Of a stretch of DNA of 64,000 nt, positions 42,501 through 54,480 are shown piece by piece. The translations under genes and the position numbers were made by a program. Position 1 is the stretch's first letter; each line of letters begins with the position of its first letter. The stretch spans positions 1 through 64,000 of the forward strand of contig JAVXUO010002709.1 in the NCBI GenBank assembly GCA_033065855.1, given 5' to 3'. Source of the DNA: Escallonia rubra. Its lineage: Eukaryota > Streptophyta > Magnoliopsida > Escalloniales > Escalloniaceae. A model generated the notes under the pieces. That model did no database searches. It was not told the DNA's origin and saw only the letters and a list, made by a program, of their open reading frames with translations.

Positions 42501-42862
42501 TTTCTGACCTCCTAGCGAGTGACAAAAGCGTCTCCCGGCGGTTGCAAAGATCCTATGCCAGTCAAGGTTCCCAGGATCGTCGCCTCGCGTTTCAGTTTGG
42601 TGCAGTCAAGCTGGGTTCTCACAGGGCTGTCGGACAGAGAAAGGAAATGGGTTTGGATTGTCCGCCACATTATGTGGCGGACGGACATGATACTTCGGGG
42701 ATCAGGGGTATTTTTGTCAAAAGATCGTCCGCTACATAATGTAGCGGACGGACTTAAAAAAAACGTAAAAAAAAGATTTGGACCATCCACAGATCCCGCG
42801 TGGACGGCTAGATCGGACTGGCAACTTAACCCAAGTTGCTAGCGCGAGCAATGGATCAGCTT

Positions 42863-45133
42863 GAGAGAACTCAAATCTACTTTGCACAAGTCAGATTTAC
42901 AACATCCCCTTACGTGTATCTCTCAATTGTTTTCCTACTCAAAGAAGGACTCTTCTCTCTTGACATTAAACACAATACAAGACATCTTACTTATACTAGA
43001 GATAAGCAGGGATCTTCTCTATCCAACCAATGTGGGACAAGGTGTCTTATATATTGAGGATCAAGTTGCAACCTTATTTGAGTAATCAATATGGGATATA
43101 AATACAAGACATATATCAACAGTTAGATATACAATTTTTCGGCTTTCATGTAATTATGATGGCTATAGTTATTGAATTAAATAAAATGTTCAATCTAAGT
43201 AAGACTTTATGGGAGAGCTCGGAACAAAAAAAATACCATTTGGCGCAATTTTAGAGACAAACTCATCTTTTATATATTTGTATTTGTATTATTGACATTG
43301 ATAGTCCTTAGGTAAACATTGAACTGCAAACTATCAAAGTTTTGCTTACTATTCCAACCAAACTTGCCTCAACTTCTTGCCTATGGATCTCGACGTGAAG
43401 TCTTGCCTAAGTGATCTGGAAGAACGATGTTTTTAGGACGATTCAGGAGCGATGTTGGTCTACCCGGCTATTTTGGATCTTATGCAACGGAAGAGGCCAA
43501 TTGGTTTTTGGCTATATCTAGTGCCATCCATTTCGAGAGTAGTTGTTGTGCCATTCTTCATATAGAGGTTGTTCATGTGGAGCTCATATGAAGGATCAAA
43601 AGAATTGATGTGCTAGGTCGAGGAAAGTAATCATGTAGTATGAGTCATTTTTTGCCATGGTTCTAGAGTATGTCGTGATCTCCCTGACAGTCAACTTTTA
43701 GACGTATGTTCATATAGGATGTATGCGGAAGCCTCCCATGGGGCTTCTAGAAATGCGCTAACGGACGCGTACATAGAAGCCTCCTGAAGGGTTGGAAGGT
43801 GAGCTCGGGGATAGCTCATATAGAAGCCTCCGGGAGGCTGATGATATTTTGAAAAGGTAAAAGAAATAATTTGATAGCACCTTCATTTGATCTTTTTTCT
43901 TATTATAAATCTTCTTGTGTAAATAATAAAAAATAAAACAGATTTTTCACCATAATCATCAAAATAAGGTTAGAAATTTGCACTTCTATTGCACTAGTGT
44001 CGCACACTTATATTAAGGTGTACAATAATTAAACTAATAATAATAATAATGACAAACATATGGACACTTAGATTAAGGTGTAGAATGATTCAGCTTGTGG
44101 ATAACATTCACTAGACAAAACTATCTATACTACTTGCAAACGTATGAATCCTTAAAAATTGTCTTCAAATCTATTATGTCCCAATAAAGTCTAAAAACCG
44201 CTCCTTTACCATTAATTGTTAATCAAGTATCACCAGAGCCTTTATAATTAAAAGTGTTTGACAAATTATCCGCGCACTGATTTTATGTTTTTGAATTGAA
44301 TTATACCTCTAATTGGCAAATGATTACATTATTAAGAAATCTTTATCATCACAAGTTAGTTCACATTTCCTTCCTAACATAAAAAGGGTTAATATTACTT
44401 TGTTCATTGTCAAACTTTATGTTTGCTGTGTTTGACAAATTGCTTATGTGAAAGCATAAAACGGTACTTTAATTTTTACTTTAAAACAAAAATGATGGAT
44501 AAATCATGATAGGGAGATCGGGTGCAGCGTCTACTTGAAACACATCGTCACTAAATGTTGTTAATGGCATCACAAATTTTAAAAATATGCTCACATTGTT
44601 AAATTTTATTATCCCACGTGCCTTCAAATGATCTACTGGTGCCAAGTTTTGGCCATTAGAGGGAGGACTCGAAGTTATGAGCTATTGACAGTTACGTTGC
44701 AACAAAATTCCACGTACAATCATCATTGACATCAACTTTTGATTTTAGGCACTCGTAGTAGTGGATTATTTTTAACCAATAGTGGGTAATCCAAAGTTTT
44801 AATGCTTGATATACAAAGCAAAGTTTTAGCTTGTAAAAACAAGATTTTTGTCTCTTAATTTTAGAGTTCAGAGTTGACATGGGAGATTAGTGGCATTCAT
44901 TTGATGGATTTTGAACATCTTCGGAGCAAATTCTTATGTGTGTCTACACTTCAATTTTGACCTGTATTTTGGAGTTGAGTTGAATATAAGAGGTAAACGT
45001 GAATAACATTAAATTGGTTGCCATAGTTTAGATAGAGAGAACTTTTTACATTAGGACTTTTATGAGCTATAATCTCATTTTGTCACACATAATGCTTACG
45101 TGCATCGCACGTGCAACTTACTAGTAATAATAA
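42863..45133. other. Intergenic, AT-rich; Helitron-like end near 45122
   Basis: No gene was found. Near 45098-45122 a short hairpin (acgtgc-atc-gcacgt) is followed eight bases later by ctagt, the shape of a Helitron 3' end. The matching tc start was not located with confidence. Confidence 0.4.
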
Positions 45134-45304
45134 ATGTCCGGACACGCCAAAATTTTCATTTATCGGCACGAACACATAATGCAACTTCAAGATTTTCATT
45201 TACACCCCTACAGTTACATAAGAAATTGCAATGGAGAGGCCATCGGAAGCACATCCAGCGGAAACATTGTAATTTACTTACCCGTGACAGCACCTGCCCC
45301 TCGA
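45134..45304 (+). other. Exon-like open segment of unknown family, 57 codons
   Basis: The frame reads MSGHAKIFIYRHEHIMQLQD, FHLHPYSYIRNCNGEAIG and STSSGNIVIYLPVTAPAPR, and ends at cctcga|gtaagt, a consensus donor. Composition and regularity are those of a real protein exon, not random DNA, but I do not recognise the family. No partner exon was found on either side, so this is probably a stranded fragment. Confidence 0.4.
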
Positions 45305-45370
45305 GTAAGTCCCCTGTTAAATCCTTCTTTATTTACTAGTGTTTATGTGACACCCGTAAAATCTAGCTAA

Positions 45371-48300
45371 CTTATAGTTGAGCATGTATCATGCATGTAA
45401 AATATGTGAAACCAAATTTTTTCTTGTTGATAATTGCATAATATCTCAAACCCATCGTCGAAATTTTGCGAAATGTGAGTTTCTTTGAAGTTTTTGTTGC
45501 CAATTTTGTTTAGTTTCTTGGAGCTACCGAAGCTGCACACCAACTGTTTGATAATTTGTCGCCTGCAGTGCTGCAGGCTTGTGCGTTCTACTCCTCGTAT
45601 GGAATGATATATCGCAATGGCATGTAGATTATTATTTTGATAAGATGCAAAGACTTGCGTTAAGTTGCTATGAGAAATACAATTTCTTTGTCGCCGTTAC
45701 CCAGATGGGTGGGAGGGGCTGTTGACGCTTGGTTATTGTTGTGTTCCACTGACCAATGGGCATGACATGACGAACGCACAGAAGTGATTTAAAATGAAGC
45801 AAATATGCAAGTACCAAAATGTCGCACTCTAGATGTATTTATAGTGATCTAAAAAGTGGTGAAAGCAGTCAAGTAAGTTATTGGATTACTTAGTCCCGAT
45901 TCCCATTTGTGCTAATGTTACTAGAGCTCGTTTTCTGAAACATAGTTGGGTTGATTGGAGTTAGTCATGCTGAACTTGTACCAACTTTTGCGAACTTTTT
46001 GTACGTGTCTAATTTGGATTTTCTTTACCCTTTGATCAGCTTATCATATATCTTAGGAAACATTCACATATCCGCACTTGTTATGAAAACTAGCCCTAGA
46101 TGCCTTATTGTAGAGAATAGAATTACAGAAAATGTTTTAGCGGATTTTTGTAAAGAAGTGACAATCAATATTATATAGGAGTAGGTGAGGGAAATTGTTC
46201 TTTCTGGCCTAGGTTTACCAATCATGTAAGCCCTCCAAGGGTTTTTTTGTAATCCAAGGCACTGAGCCCCAGTTTCACATTGCTTATGCTATAACAGCAT
46301 TTCCATTTTTAGTATGGGAAATTTGATTCTTGGAAATGATTACGTCATAAGCAGCCCTCCACCTGCTTATCACAAAACTGAAAATTCTGCTTTTGGACCA
46401 AAACCAACCCCCCCTTATTGTAAAAGCTAGCCTCACCTGCTTTTGAAGGCTAAAGTAATCAAGGATATCTCAAAAGCACTGCCAAACTGGGCATGAGTCT
46501 TCATCGATAAACTTAACCTGTTCTAAGAGATTTTAGACATGGACTAACTGGCGGGAAGCATGGTGGTTATCTATTATAGAGCTTTATCATCTGTAGTTTG
46601 GCTTGGCCGAAGTTTCTTCCATTTTCGTCTTGTTTTCTTTCTTTTGTTTGCAACCAAGAAAGCACGGACACCTCTTCTGGGTCAAGGTATCGTGTTCGAC
46701 ACGCGAACACCTTTGGAAAAGTGTCGGATACCTCTCAGTGGTGTTTCGGATATATTCTTTACTTCGTTATCGATGCTTTATGTAGAAGTGACCACACTTA
46801 TGGGGCAAAATTGCATTTTTTTAAACTTAATTTAAGGGTCATGGTGGAATATTATGGAAAGTTAAGCTTGTTTTATAGATCGAAATACCAGGGCAAACCT
46901 TAATGCTAGATTGTTCTTACCTTTTGTTCCAACCGGGTTCTGCCTAACCAAGAGGGAGACGGGGCTCTTCGAATAAGGCAAAACACATAAGACAAATCTC
47001 TCAGTTAATGGGCGTGTGCAGAGAAGAGGTAGATGATGGAGGTCCAAATGACATCAAACGTGACGAGGCAATTGATGTTGTTTTCCTTTTGTCTTGTTTT
47101 TGTGGGATCTTGCATCGTCTCATTATCTATGTTCTATAACCTGACTTCGAAGTGTTACTTCTATATGTGGTTTCTAGTTGGTGTTTTACAATTTATGAGG
47201 GCGGAATGTGCTCAAATAAACATGCCCTTACATAAAATATCAAAAGAAACTTAAAAGTGTCCAGCGGTGTCCAAAATTTGCTTTTCTAGATACTGCGGTG
47301 TCCACTTCGTTGTCGGTGTCAGACGCGGTGCCCGTGTCCATGCGACTTAGTATGCAACAAAGTTGTATTTTCTTTCTCTTGGGACTTATGAATGTATGGC
47401 CATGATACAAACGAATTGCATGTCACATGTCTCTGCAGTGGCTTCTTTGTTGTTTTCTTCGAGGACTCAGGGTTTAGGCTTTAGGCTTTAGGCTTTAGGA
47501 GGAGTTCATTAACTTAAAATTTTGTCCAAGCTGCTGGTTTTAATCTTGTCCAAACTGTAGGCTTTAATTAGTCGATCATTGCTTTTAATTAGCGATTTGA
47601 GATCTTTAATGTGCTGCATTGCAACTAAACAGAGGTGTTGAGGTTACTGCCGAGGTGCAGTTTGCCACATTTATTGCCTAATTGGGGTTACATTTACTCA
47701 CAAAACATGCAACTATAGTATAATCTTGCGCAAATCTTGGGGCTTTATTGGTGAAAATGCACCCCTGCAATACTGCAAGAATCCCAACATCCTCTGATCA
47801 ATATCATTTCTGATCAGCTTCCTGCTGTAGCCATCGTGGCTTTTGCTTAAGCTGACCATAACTGGTAGAAGCTAGTGGTCTAAATCTTCAGAGCAGAACA
47901 TGCTTTGGCAAAGCAATTTAGTTACTTGACTACACATTTAAATGAGTAGCAGTGTTATGAAGCATGGCACATGAAGTTGTTGGTGACTATGCTATGTATT
48001 CCTTGATGCATTTGCGTTCTCTATCAGGTCTAACCATTGGCATCACATTATTCACGCCTTCTACTAAAGCAGGTAATACAACGAATGATTAAGTTGTAAA
48101 TTTCTTCCAGAAAAGATTGTGGTATTTGATGTTGGAGTTCAGGTCATTGGTCTCTATTTGCCTCTTGTACACACCAAATTAAATCCAAACCATGAAGAGT
48201 TAAAAAGGAGAAGGGAAAAAATGAATGAAAGAAACATATCTTTCTTAGTCGTTAGTGCTTAATTGATGCCTGAAATGACTCTTCTAGAAAGTCCTCCCAA

Positions 48301-48883
48301 GGGTGAAGGAGGTAGACTTGTTACTTATCAGTATTCTTTAGTAGGTCTTTCTTCAGCCATCGCAAGTGTATTTAGATCCATTTAGTCACTTGTATTGGTG
48401 CTACGAAAATACTAGCCACAAATAGGCAATTTTCTATTTGTCTAGAGCTAAGGAAAATGTGCCAGTCATTGTACTTCTCTAATCTGCTTTTATGTTTCTG
48501 AAAGCTGCTTACCAAATGTTCTTGTCTACTCGCGGTTGTCGGAGCAAACTACCGGTCAGCAAAGTATAATTCATTTATGGTATTGGGATTTTGGGGATGG
48601 TGGTGATGTTTGCAAATTATGGTTGCAAAGACTCATTGCATGCAAAATGTACCCAAGTGGCAGTACTAAGGATACTCTAGATGAATTTTTACTGCTGCTT
48701 TATGATCAATGATTCCTTTCGTTCATACACCTGATCAAGAGGCGACTTCATTGTATTTTCTTCACTTCTTTAATTACTTGCCGTTTGTTAGATCTTATTA
48801 ACTATATATCCATTAGTCACGAAGCGTCATTATGTTCTGCTGAATTGGAAGGATCTTTTCGTGTTAATCAGGATTGAGAAAGG
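45371..48883. other. Intergenic or long 5' region of the mS33 gene
   Basis: No coding gene was recognised. Gacacgg/ggtgtcc words like those at 500-1050 occur near 46670-46740 and 47255-47340 in opposite orientation. A fourfold tttaggc run lies at about 47475-47498. A ttaatcag|gattgag acceptor-like site just before 48884 suggests the mS33 leader may be spliced from somewhere in this stretch. Confidence 0.4.
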
Positions 48884-49622
48884 ATGAGCGTTGGTGGCTT
48901 GAAAAATGCAGTGGTTCAAGCAGCCACTAGAGGAGTGACAGAGGCAAGGGCAAGGATATTTGGGCATGTGCTTAACCCAACAGGTCAGAGATCTCCCCAC
49001 AAGATTTTGCGCAAGAAGCTAATTGGTGAGAAAGTTGCACAGTGGTACCCTCACGATATCAAGAAAGATGACCCTCTTGTCATGGCTCGACAAGAACAAG
49101 AGTAAGCATCTGTTTTGCCTCACCTTCCCGGCCACCCCTCTCCCTCACTCACAGACACACACACACGCCAGATGCGGATGTGCACACACACACACACACC
49201 CCTCACATGCACGCATAAGAAACACTTGACTACCTGACTACAGTAGCATGAGGGATTTATAATCAAGTTGAAGGTATTCACTTGATGCTAGGTAACTATA
49301 ATCAAGTTGAAGGTATTCACTCGATGCTTTCCCCGATAAGCTGAAAGTACTTCAGATGGGTTATCTGTTCAGATTCCGCTGTTATTCTTCATGATGGAAA
49401 TGAACTTAATCCAACATGACCGTCCAACTCTTGTTAAATGTAACCCTGAGTTAAACTTCATGTTGTTTCTCTCTTCTTTTGAAAGTAATGCAATATGGTC
49501 TAAACGTGACACATGTTATATTGTACATCGGCAGGCGTTTATCTAAGCTTGAAATGTTGAAGCGCCGTGGCAAGGGACCACCTAAGAAGGGCCAAGGAAA
49601 GCGTGCATCCAAACGTAAATAA
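48884..49622 (+). CDS. MRPS33: Mitochondrial ribosomal protein mS33, 101 aa
   Basis: There are two exons, 48884-49101 and 49535-49622, with a GT-AG intron in phase 2 that contains a CA microsatellite (49150-49200). The protein reads MSVGGLKNAVVQAATRGVTE at the start, then ARIFGHVLNPTGQRSPHKIL and KKLIGEKVAQWYPHDIKKDD. It ends in the basic tail LEMLKRRGKGPPKKGQGKRA plus SKRK. This is the MRP-S33 family, a small protein of the mitochondrial small ribosomal subunit. Length and the GPPKKGxGKR tail match plant members. It converges on the PPR gene 490 bp downstream. No lesion is seen, and it is very likely a functional host gene. Confidence 0.95.
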
Positions 49623-50110
49623 GGTGCTACCAGCCTTAACAATGGTGATGATTCCCACTAATGAGCCTGGAATCGGATTAGATCTTTCGTTCTGATGGAC
49701 AATGCTAGTACTTGATATTCGGTTGACTTTTAAGTAACTAGAATTTGCTGTTGATCTTCAATTGCAACTTTCTGTTACTCTTCACTTGTTGGTAACATGT
49801 TCAAGAAACGAATCGCCACGTATTGGTGCTACTGCAGGCTTCATTCAATTGTTTGTGCGCATACTCGATAATATAATGTTTGTGTAACTTATTTCCTCCT
49901 TGCATTTTCCTGATTTCGTTTGTACATCTGCTGGCCATCATTGTTAAGAAAAGCATGGAGAGAGAATAGGAGTGGGGTGATTGTTAAGAAAAGCATGGAA
50001 ACTTCAGTTTTGCTGGTCAATAAATTTCAACATGCATAAATAAACAATGGGATGGTATACAATTCTTTCATGTATCTGTACCTGGACCTAAACAAATTCT
50101 TGGCACTTCA

Positions 50111-52720
50111 TCACCAATAATCCTTACAAGAACAAGCGCCATCTCTGAAATGATGGAACCTTCGAACATCCCTCACAATGATCTCCCTCTCAACAACTTT
50201 CGACATAATCTTGGTAGCAGCATGGCAGTCATTGCAAACTCTCAGGTTCTTTGCAACTCTAATGGTAGTGCCGGGAGGGGTATTGAGGATACCAAAGGCT
50301 ATAGCTAACCTCTCGCTGTGACCACACAGTAGATTTTCCTTTTCCTCCTCGTCAACATTCCGTAAAACGCAAGATGTATCAGGCACGTAACCTTCCTTTT
50401 TCAGTTTCTCTGACAGAATCTCAAGGAAGTTACGGAGCTGCTCGCTTTGCGGGTGCGATGCATCGCCAGCCGTGAACCTATGAACCTCATCACCAAACTC
50501 AATCCAACTACACCCAGGTTCTTTTCTTACTCCCTTTTTCATCATGTTCTTTCTCACCTCTACTGCTTTCTCCCAAAGCCCAGCAGATGAGTAGATATTA
50601 GAAAGTAGAACGTAGTGGCTAGCCACGTCTGGCTCCAAGCGAAGGAGGTTATTGGCTGCAATCTCACCAAGCTCTACGTTTTGGTGTACACGACAAGCAC
50701 CGAGCAAACTGCTCCAGGCACCTACTTTTTCGTGTTTATGGGGCATCGCATTGACAAGTTGATATGCTTCCGTCAGCTGACCTGCCCGACCAAGCAAGTC
50801 GACAGCACAAGCATAGTGTTCTGAGGTAGGTTCAACCCCATGCTCGTTTTTCATATTGTGAAACAAGTTTCGACCTTCACTTACCATTCCAGAGTGACTT
50901 AGAGCTGCAAAAGTTGCAATGAATGTAACCTCGTTAGGCTTCACTCCCTCCCTCACCATGCCCTTAAAAAGTTCAAAGGCTTCTGCTCCTTTTCCATGCA
51001 TCCCATAAGCCATGATGATAACATTCCACGTGATCACGTTTCTAGTGGGCATGTCATCGAAAACTTTCCTCGACAAATCCAAGCAACCACATTTGGCGTA
51101 CATGTCAACCAACGCACTGCCTACAGCAACATCTGTTGCTAATACATTTCTAACGGCATACGCATGGATTTCTTTACCTTTTCCTAGTGCTGCCAATGCC
51201 GCACAGCCAGGAAGGGTCGTCATTAGTGTAATTGTATTTGGTTTATGAGAAACTATTTCTTCATCAAAATCATCACCATTCTTGTTATTTTCTTCTGCTC
51301 GTTGCATCTCGCGTAGTAGAACTAGTGCCTCTTCATTGCATTCACAAACTACATAACCTGTGATCATGGTATTCCAAGAAACTATATCTCTGCTCTCCAT
51401 ACCACCAAATATACGTCGTGAAATTTCAACTTTCCCCATCCTAGAGTACATGTCCATTAGTGCATTTTGCACATACCTGTCCCCCCCAAAGCCCAGCTTC
51501 TCCACGTAGCCATGCATACCTTCTTTGTCAGAGAATGCTATGCAGTGCACACAAGCTGGCAGGACACTCGAAATTGTGGTGGGATTAGGAAAAAGTCCCG
51601 AAGCATCAACCATTTCCATGAATAGCCTTAAAGCATTCTCGTAAAACCCATTTTGCGTGTAACCAGCAAGCATAGCATTCCAAAGCGCAAGTTTTCTGTC
51701 TAAGATACCATCAAACACTCTACGCCCACTTTCAACTTGTCGACAATTGCAATACATGTCCACTAAAGCACTACCCACATAAGAATTTGCTATTAGACCA
51801 TCATTTCTTAAAACGTAAGCATGAATCTCTCTTCCAATATCTAACAATTCCAAGTGAGAGCATGCAGGGAGAACGCTTGAAATCGTGACCCCATCTGGCT
51901 TAATTCCCTCAGAAACCATAAGCTTGAAGAACGTTACAGCCTCGAAAAACCTGTCATTTTGCGAGAAAGAGCTTATCATTGTGTTCCATGAAACCATATC
52001 GCGTTCATCAAACAATCCAAACACAGCTTTTGAATCATTGATTCTCCCCAGCTTAGCATACATTGCCATCAAAGCATTGTTCGTAAACGTCTTCCTGTCG
52101 CCTACTCTCAAACTATACCCGTGCACTTGCTTCCCAAGCCGTAGCCCGTCGCGCTTGCCCATATTGGAACACGCAAGTGCCACACTCACCAGAGTAAACG
52201 AACTCGGCTCCTGCCCCTCCGCTCCCATCTGTCTAAACAAGTCCAACGCCAGTTCCCACTCCTCGAACTGGCACAAAGCCGAAATCATCGAGTTCCACGA
52301 CACCTGGTCTCTTTGAGGAATTCTATCAAACACCTTGGCTGCATCACGTATGTCCCCACATTTGCCGTACATGTTGAGTAGGGTATTGGCAACGGTTACT
52401 GAAGACGAGTCAAACCCAAGTTTGACCGCGCCGGCATGGATCTGTTTCCCGGTGTTCATGTCGTGGAGGCCCGTGGCGGCCTTTAAGGCGGCCGGGTAAG
52501 CGAAATTGTCGGGCTGGACATTGGCTGTCATTTGGACGAATGTGGAGATGGCTTCGTGGAAGTGGCTTGAGCGGGTTTGGGAGCGGAGGGTCTCGATCCA
52601 TGAGGCGGTGGAGGGTGGTTTTGAGGTGGGTCTTGAAGAAGGTTTGGTCGGGATAGTGGTGTGTTTGTTGGGGGGTGATGATAAGGATAGTGGAGGCAGG
52701 GAGGGTGTCAAAGAGGACAT
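50111..52720 (-). CDS. OTP84: DYW-class PPR protein, OTP84-like organelle RNA-editing factor, 869 aa
   Basis: A single-exon frame. The first 45 residues are Ser/Thr/Pro-rich with few acidic residues, as in a chloroplast transit peptide. Then come PLS-type PPR repeats (for example TVANTLLNMYGKCGDIRDAA and GSALVDMYAKCGCLDLSRKV), E and E+ motifs, and a C-terminal DYW deaminase domain. The deaminase signature is complete: His801-x-Glu803 (CGHSERLAIAFG), Cys829-x-x-Cys832-His, and the terminal CKDYW. The order and wording of repeats, such as PACSHLELLDIGREIHAYVL and NVITWNVIIMAYGMHGKG, match my memory of Arabidopsis OTP84 (At3g57430), which edits plastid ndhB, ndhF and psbZ transcripts. Orthology should be confirmed by a tree. 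The start ATG is followed directly by the transit-like region. Confidence 0.93.
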   Translation of the reverse strand: MSSLTPSLPPLSLSSPPNKHTTIPTKPSSRPTSKPPSTASWIETLRSQTRSSHFHEAISTFVQMTANVQPDNFAYPAALKAATGLHDMNTGKQIHAGAVKLGFDSSSVTVANTLLNMYGKCGDIRDAAKVFDRIPQRDQVSWNSMISALCQFEEWELALDLFRQMGAEGQEPSSFTLVSVALACSNMGKRDGLRLGKQVHGYSLRVGDRKTFTNNALMAMYAKLGRINDSKAVFGLFDERDMVSWNTMISSFSQNDRFFEAVTFFKLMVSEGIKPDGVTISSVLPACSHLELLDIGREIHAYVLRNDGLIANSYVGSALVDMYCNCRQVESGRRVFDGILDRKLALWNAMLAGYTQNGFYENALRLFMEMVDASGLFPNPTTISSVLPACVHCIAFSDKEGMHGYVEKLGFGGDRYVQNALMDMYSRMGKVEISRRIFGGMESRDIVSWNTMITGYVVCECNEEALVLLREMQRAEENNKNGDDFDEEIVSHKPNTITLMTTLPGCAALAALGKGKEIHAYAVRNVLATDVAVGSALVDMYAKCGCLDLSRKVFDDMPTRNVITWNVIIMAYGMHGKGAEAFELFKGMVREGVKPNEVTFIATFAALSHSGMVSEGRNLFHNMKNEHGVEPTSEHYACAVDLLGRAGQLTEAYQLVNAMPHKHEKVGAWSSLLGACRVHQNVELGEIAANNLLRLEPDVASHYVLLSNIYSSAGLWEKAVEVRKNMMKKGVRKEPGCSWIEFGDEVHRFTAGDASHPQSEQLRNFLEILSEKLKKEGYVPDTSCVLRNVDEEEKENLLCGHSERLAIAFGILNTPPGTTIRVAKNLRVCNDCHAATKIMSKVVEREIIVRDVRRFHHFRDGACSCKDYW

Positions 52721-53403
52721 TGGTGGTTATTTCTGTTAGATGGAGTTCAAGCTTTTTCCTCGGGAAGACGAGGAAGTAGGGAGTGTCAAGCCGTTTATTG
52801 CATGATCCTAATATCTAAAATAGGTGGCACTTTTTGTTTACTTACCTCTTACGACATTTTTTATTTTTATTAGACCGGCCCAAAACATGCCTCTACTCAC
52901 GGGTTTTAACCCACTGTCAAATAACGAATCTGGACTTTTAAAACAAAGTGAGATTGAAATTTGACTTGTATAAGAACAAATCTGCATGGCCCTTTTCCGT
53001 CATGGTCGGATAAGACTTCCTATTTGTGGGGGGGCAAAAAAAAAGAAAAAAAACCTTTTAGTTTAGGTTAGGGTTTCTCACTTTTTCCTTATGGTTTTTA
53101 TCTCAACCAACGTATTCTCTCGACCGCGGGTTACCCGTCTCTCTTGGTCTCTAAGCACACCGTCCACTTCCACTGTCATTAGAACTCCATATATTGTGCA
53201 TTTCAAGTGTCATAGTATCCTCTAGCTTCCACTTTCCACCATTTTCAAAACCTGTCGTATCCATCAATGGCAGCTCTGTCTCCCAGCTCTGTTATTGATC
53301 GTGACCCGTCCCGCTTCCCACGCTTCACTATCGTTCGTCACGAAATTTTAGGGGAAGGCGAGTCACTTCTCGGACTCTGATATCCATCTAAAGTTGTTAA
53401 ATT
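52721..53403. other. Upstream region of the PPR gene
   Basis: Presumed promoter and leader of the OTP84-like gene, with poly-A/purine tracts near 53035-53055. No gene was recognised. Confidence 0.5.
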
Positions 53404-53738
53404 ATATTCTCTCCGTCTCTGAAAATTTGATCATATTTTCTTTTTGACCTGTCTCACAAAAATTGATCACTTTCAAATTAGGAAAGATTATGTAAGTATT
53501 TTTACATATTTACTAACTCATTTTCTCTTTCCTGCTCCCCACTCTACACTTTTTTATTCTATTTTTCTCTCCACATTTAACACTCTACAAACCAATTTTC
53601 TCTCTTTTGACCCACTCTCTTCTCCCCCCGCCCCCCTCCCTCTCTAAAGGGTAAAATGGAAAAACACACAATATATAACCTAAACCATTAATATGCGTGC
53701 AAAGTCAAACTGATCGAATATTAATGGATGGAGGGAGT
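53404..53738. mobile_element. Stowaway-like MITE, diverged
   Basis: The left end attctctccgtctctgaaaatttgatc and the right end (minus strand) actccctccatccattaatattcgatc are recognisable inverted repeats of the ctccctccgt MITE family. The interior lines (acatatttactaactcattttctc, cctctctaaagggtaaaatgg) correspond to those of the copy at 18181-18542 in opposite orientation. A clean TA duplication is not preserved on the right. Confidence 0.7.
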
Positions 53739-54215
53739 TTGCTTGCGATAGATATTACATTTGTCACGATATTTCCATTCTTTCACAGTCGTACAGCTGA
53801 ACAATATATAACCTAAATGTTGAATTGTTTTTTTTTTAGTTTGTTAAGTAGTATTTAGGAAAATGTCAGTATATTATAATATTAATGTATCATTTTGTTT
53901 TTTTATTTTTGTGTTTTTAACTGTTCTTGTCATCAGCCACTATAGTCTTTGTCTTTTTTTTTTGCTCAATCTTTTTTTTTTCAAATTCTAAATTCTAAAT
54001 CTTTAAATTACAAAGAAACATGAACAGATGAAGGTTAATGTTTTATTGAGTTTAAAATTTTATAATATGTTAATTTATACATAAATTATTGTCTTGTATA
54101 ATTAACTATCAAATTAGTATGCAAGATTGAAATTTGTTTTGACTAATCTTACTAAATTAAATAAATCACTATGAAGGATAGAATTGTTCAATTAAATATA
54201 TTATATTTTATATGA
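53739..54215. other. AT-rich intergenic
   Basis: Low-complexity AT-rich DNA with poly-T tracts. Nothing recognised. Confidence 0.5.
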
Positions 54216-54220
54216 ACTTG

Positions 54221-54480
54221 TGAAGAAAATATCAATGATGTTTGAAATTTGTCTCAAAATTACATCTAAAGTCTTCACTATCTCTTCTATATATACACAC
54301 GAATTTTAGAGTTCTAAAGCTACAAGGCAGCTACATAATTTGAATTATAAACTGCATATCTGATCTTATCCTATTTTCTTGGAGAGATCTGATCTTATCC
54401 TATTTTCTTGGGAGAGATGGTTAGTTGCCATTTCTTCTGAATCAATCTGATTTGGATCAGTTTGATTTAAATCTTCATTA
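54221..54480 (-). repeat. Copia 3' LTR (element on minus strand)
   Basis: On the plus strand it starts tgaagaaaatatc and ends atcttcatta. A purine-rich tract (minus strand gtttgagggggag, 54481-54493) precedes it. Confidence 0.95.

Larger units (their letters stand above)
41475..42862. mobile_element. Inverted-repeat element carrying an AS1/PHAN fragment (Pack element C)
   Basis: Arms 41475-41730 and about 42640-42862 are inverted copies: gagctgattcattg at the left and, on the minus strand, agctgatccattg at the right. Both continue through gttaagttgcca, ccgtccacgcg, a poly-T block and two palindromes (ccgctacat and ccgccacat types) to aatccaaacc. The element shares its ends with Pack element B. 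The left flank is a TA microsatellite and the right flank is not, so no target duplication is visible. The core is host-derived. Confidence 0.85.

Noticed and set aside
46560..47254. Overlapping frames with hydrophobic stretches before the mS33 gene
   Set aside because: All three frames are open over short distances, with no recognised family; left as intergenic.
50615..52316. Several plus-strand frames over the PPR gene
   Set aside because: Antisense shadows of a strongly supported 869-codon PPR-DYW frame.
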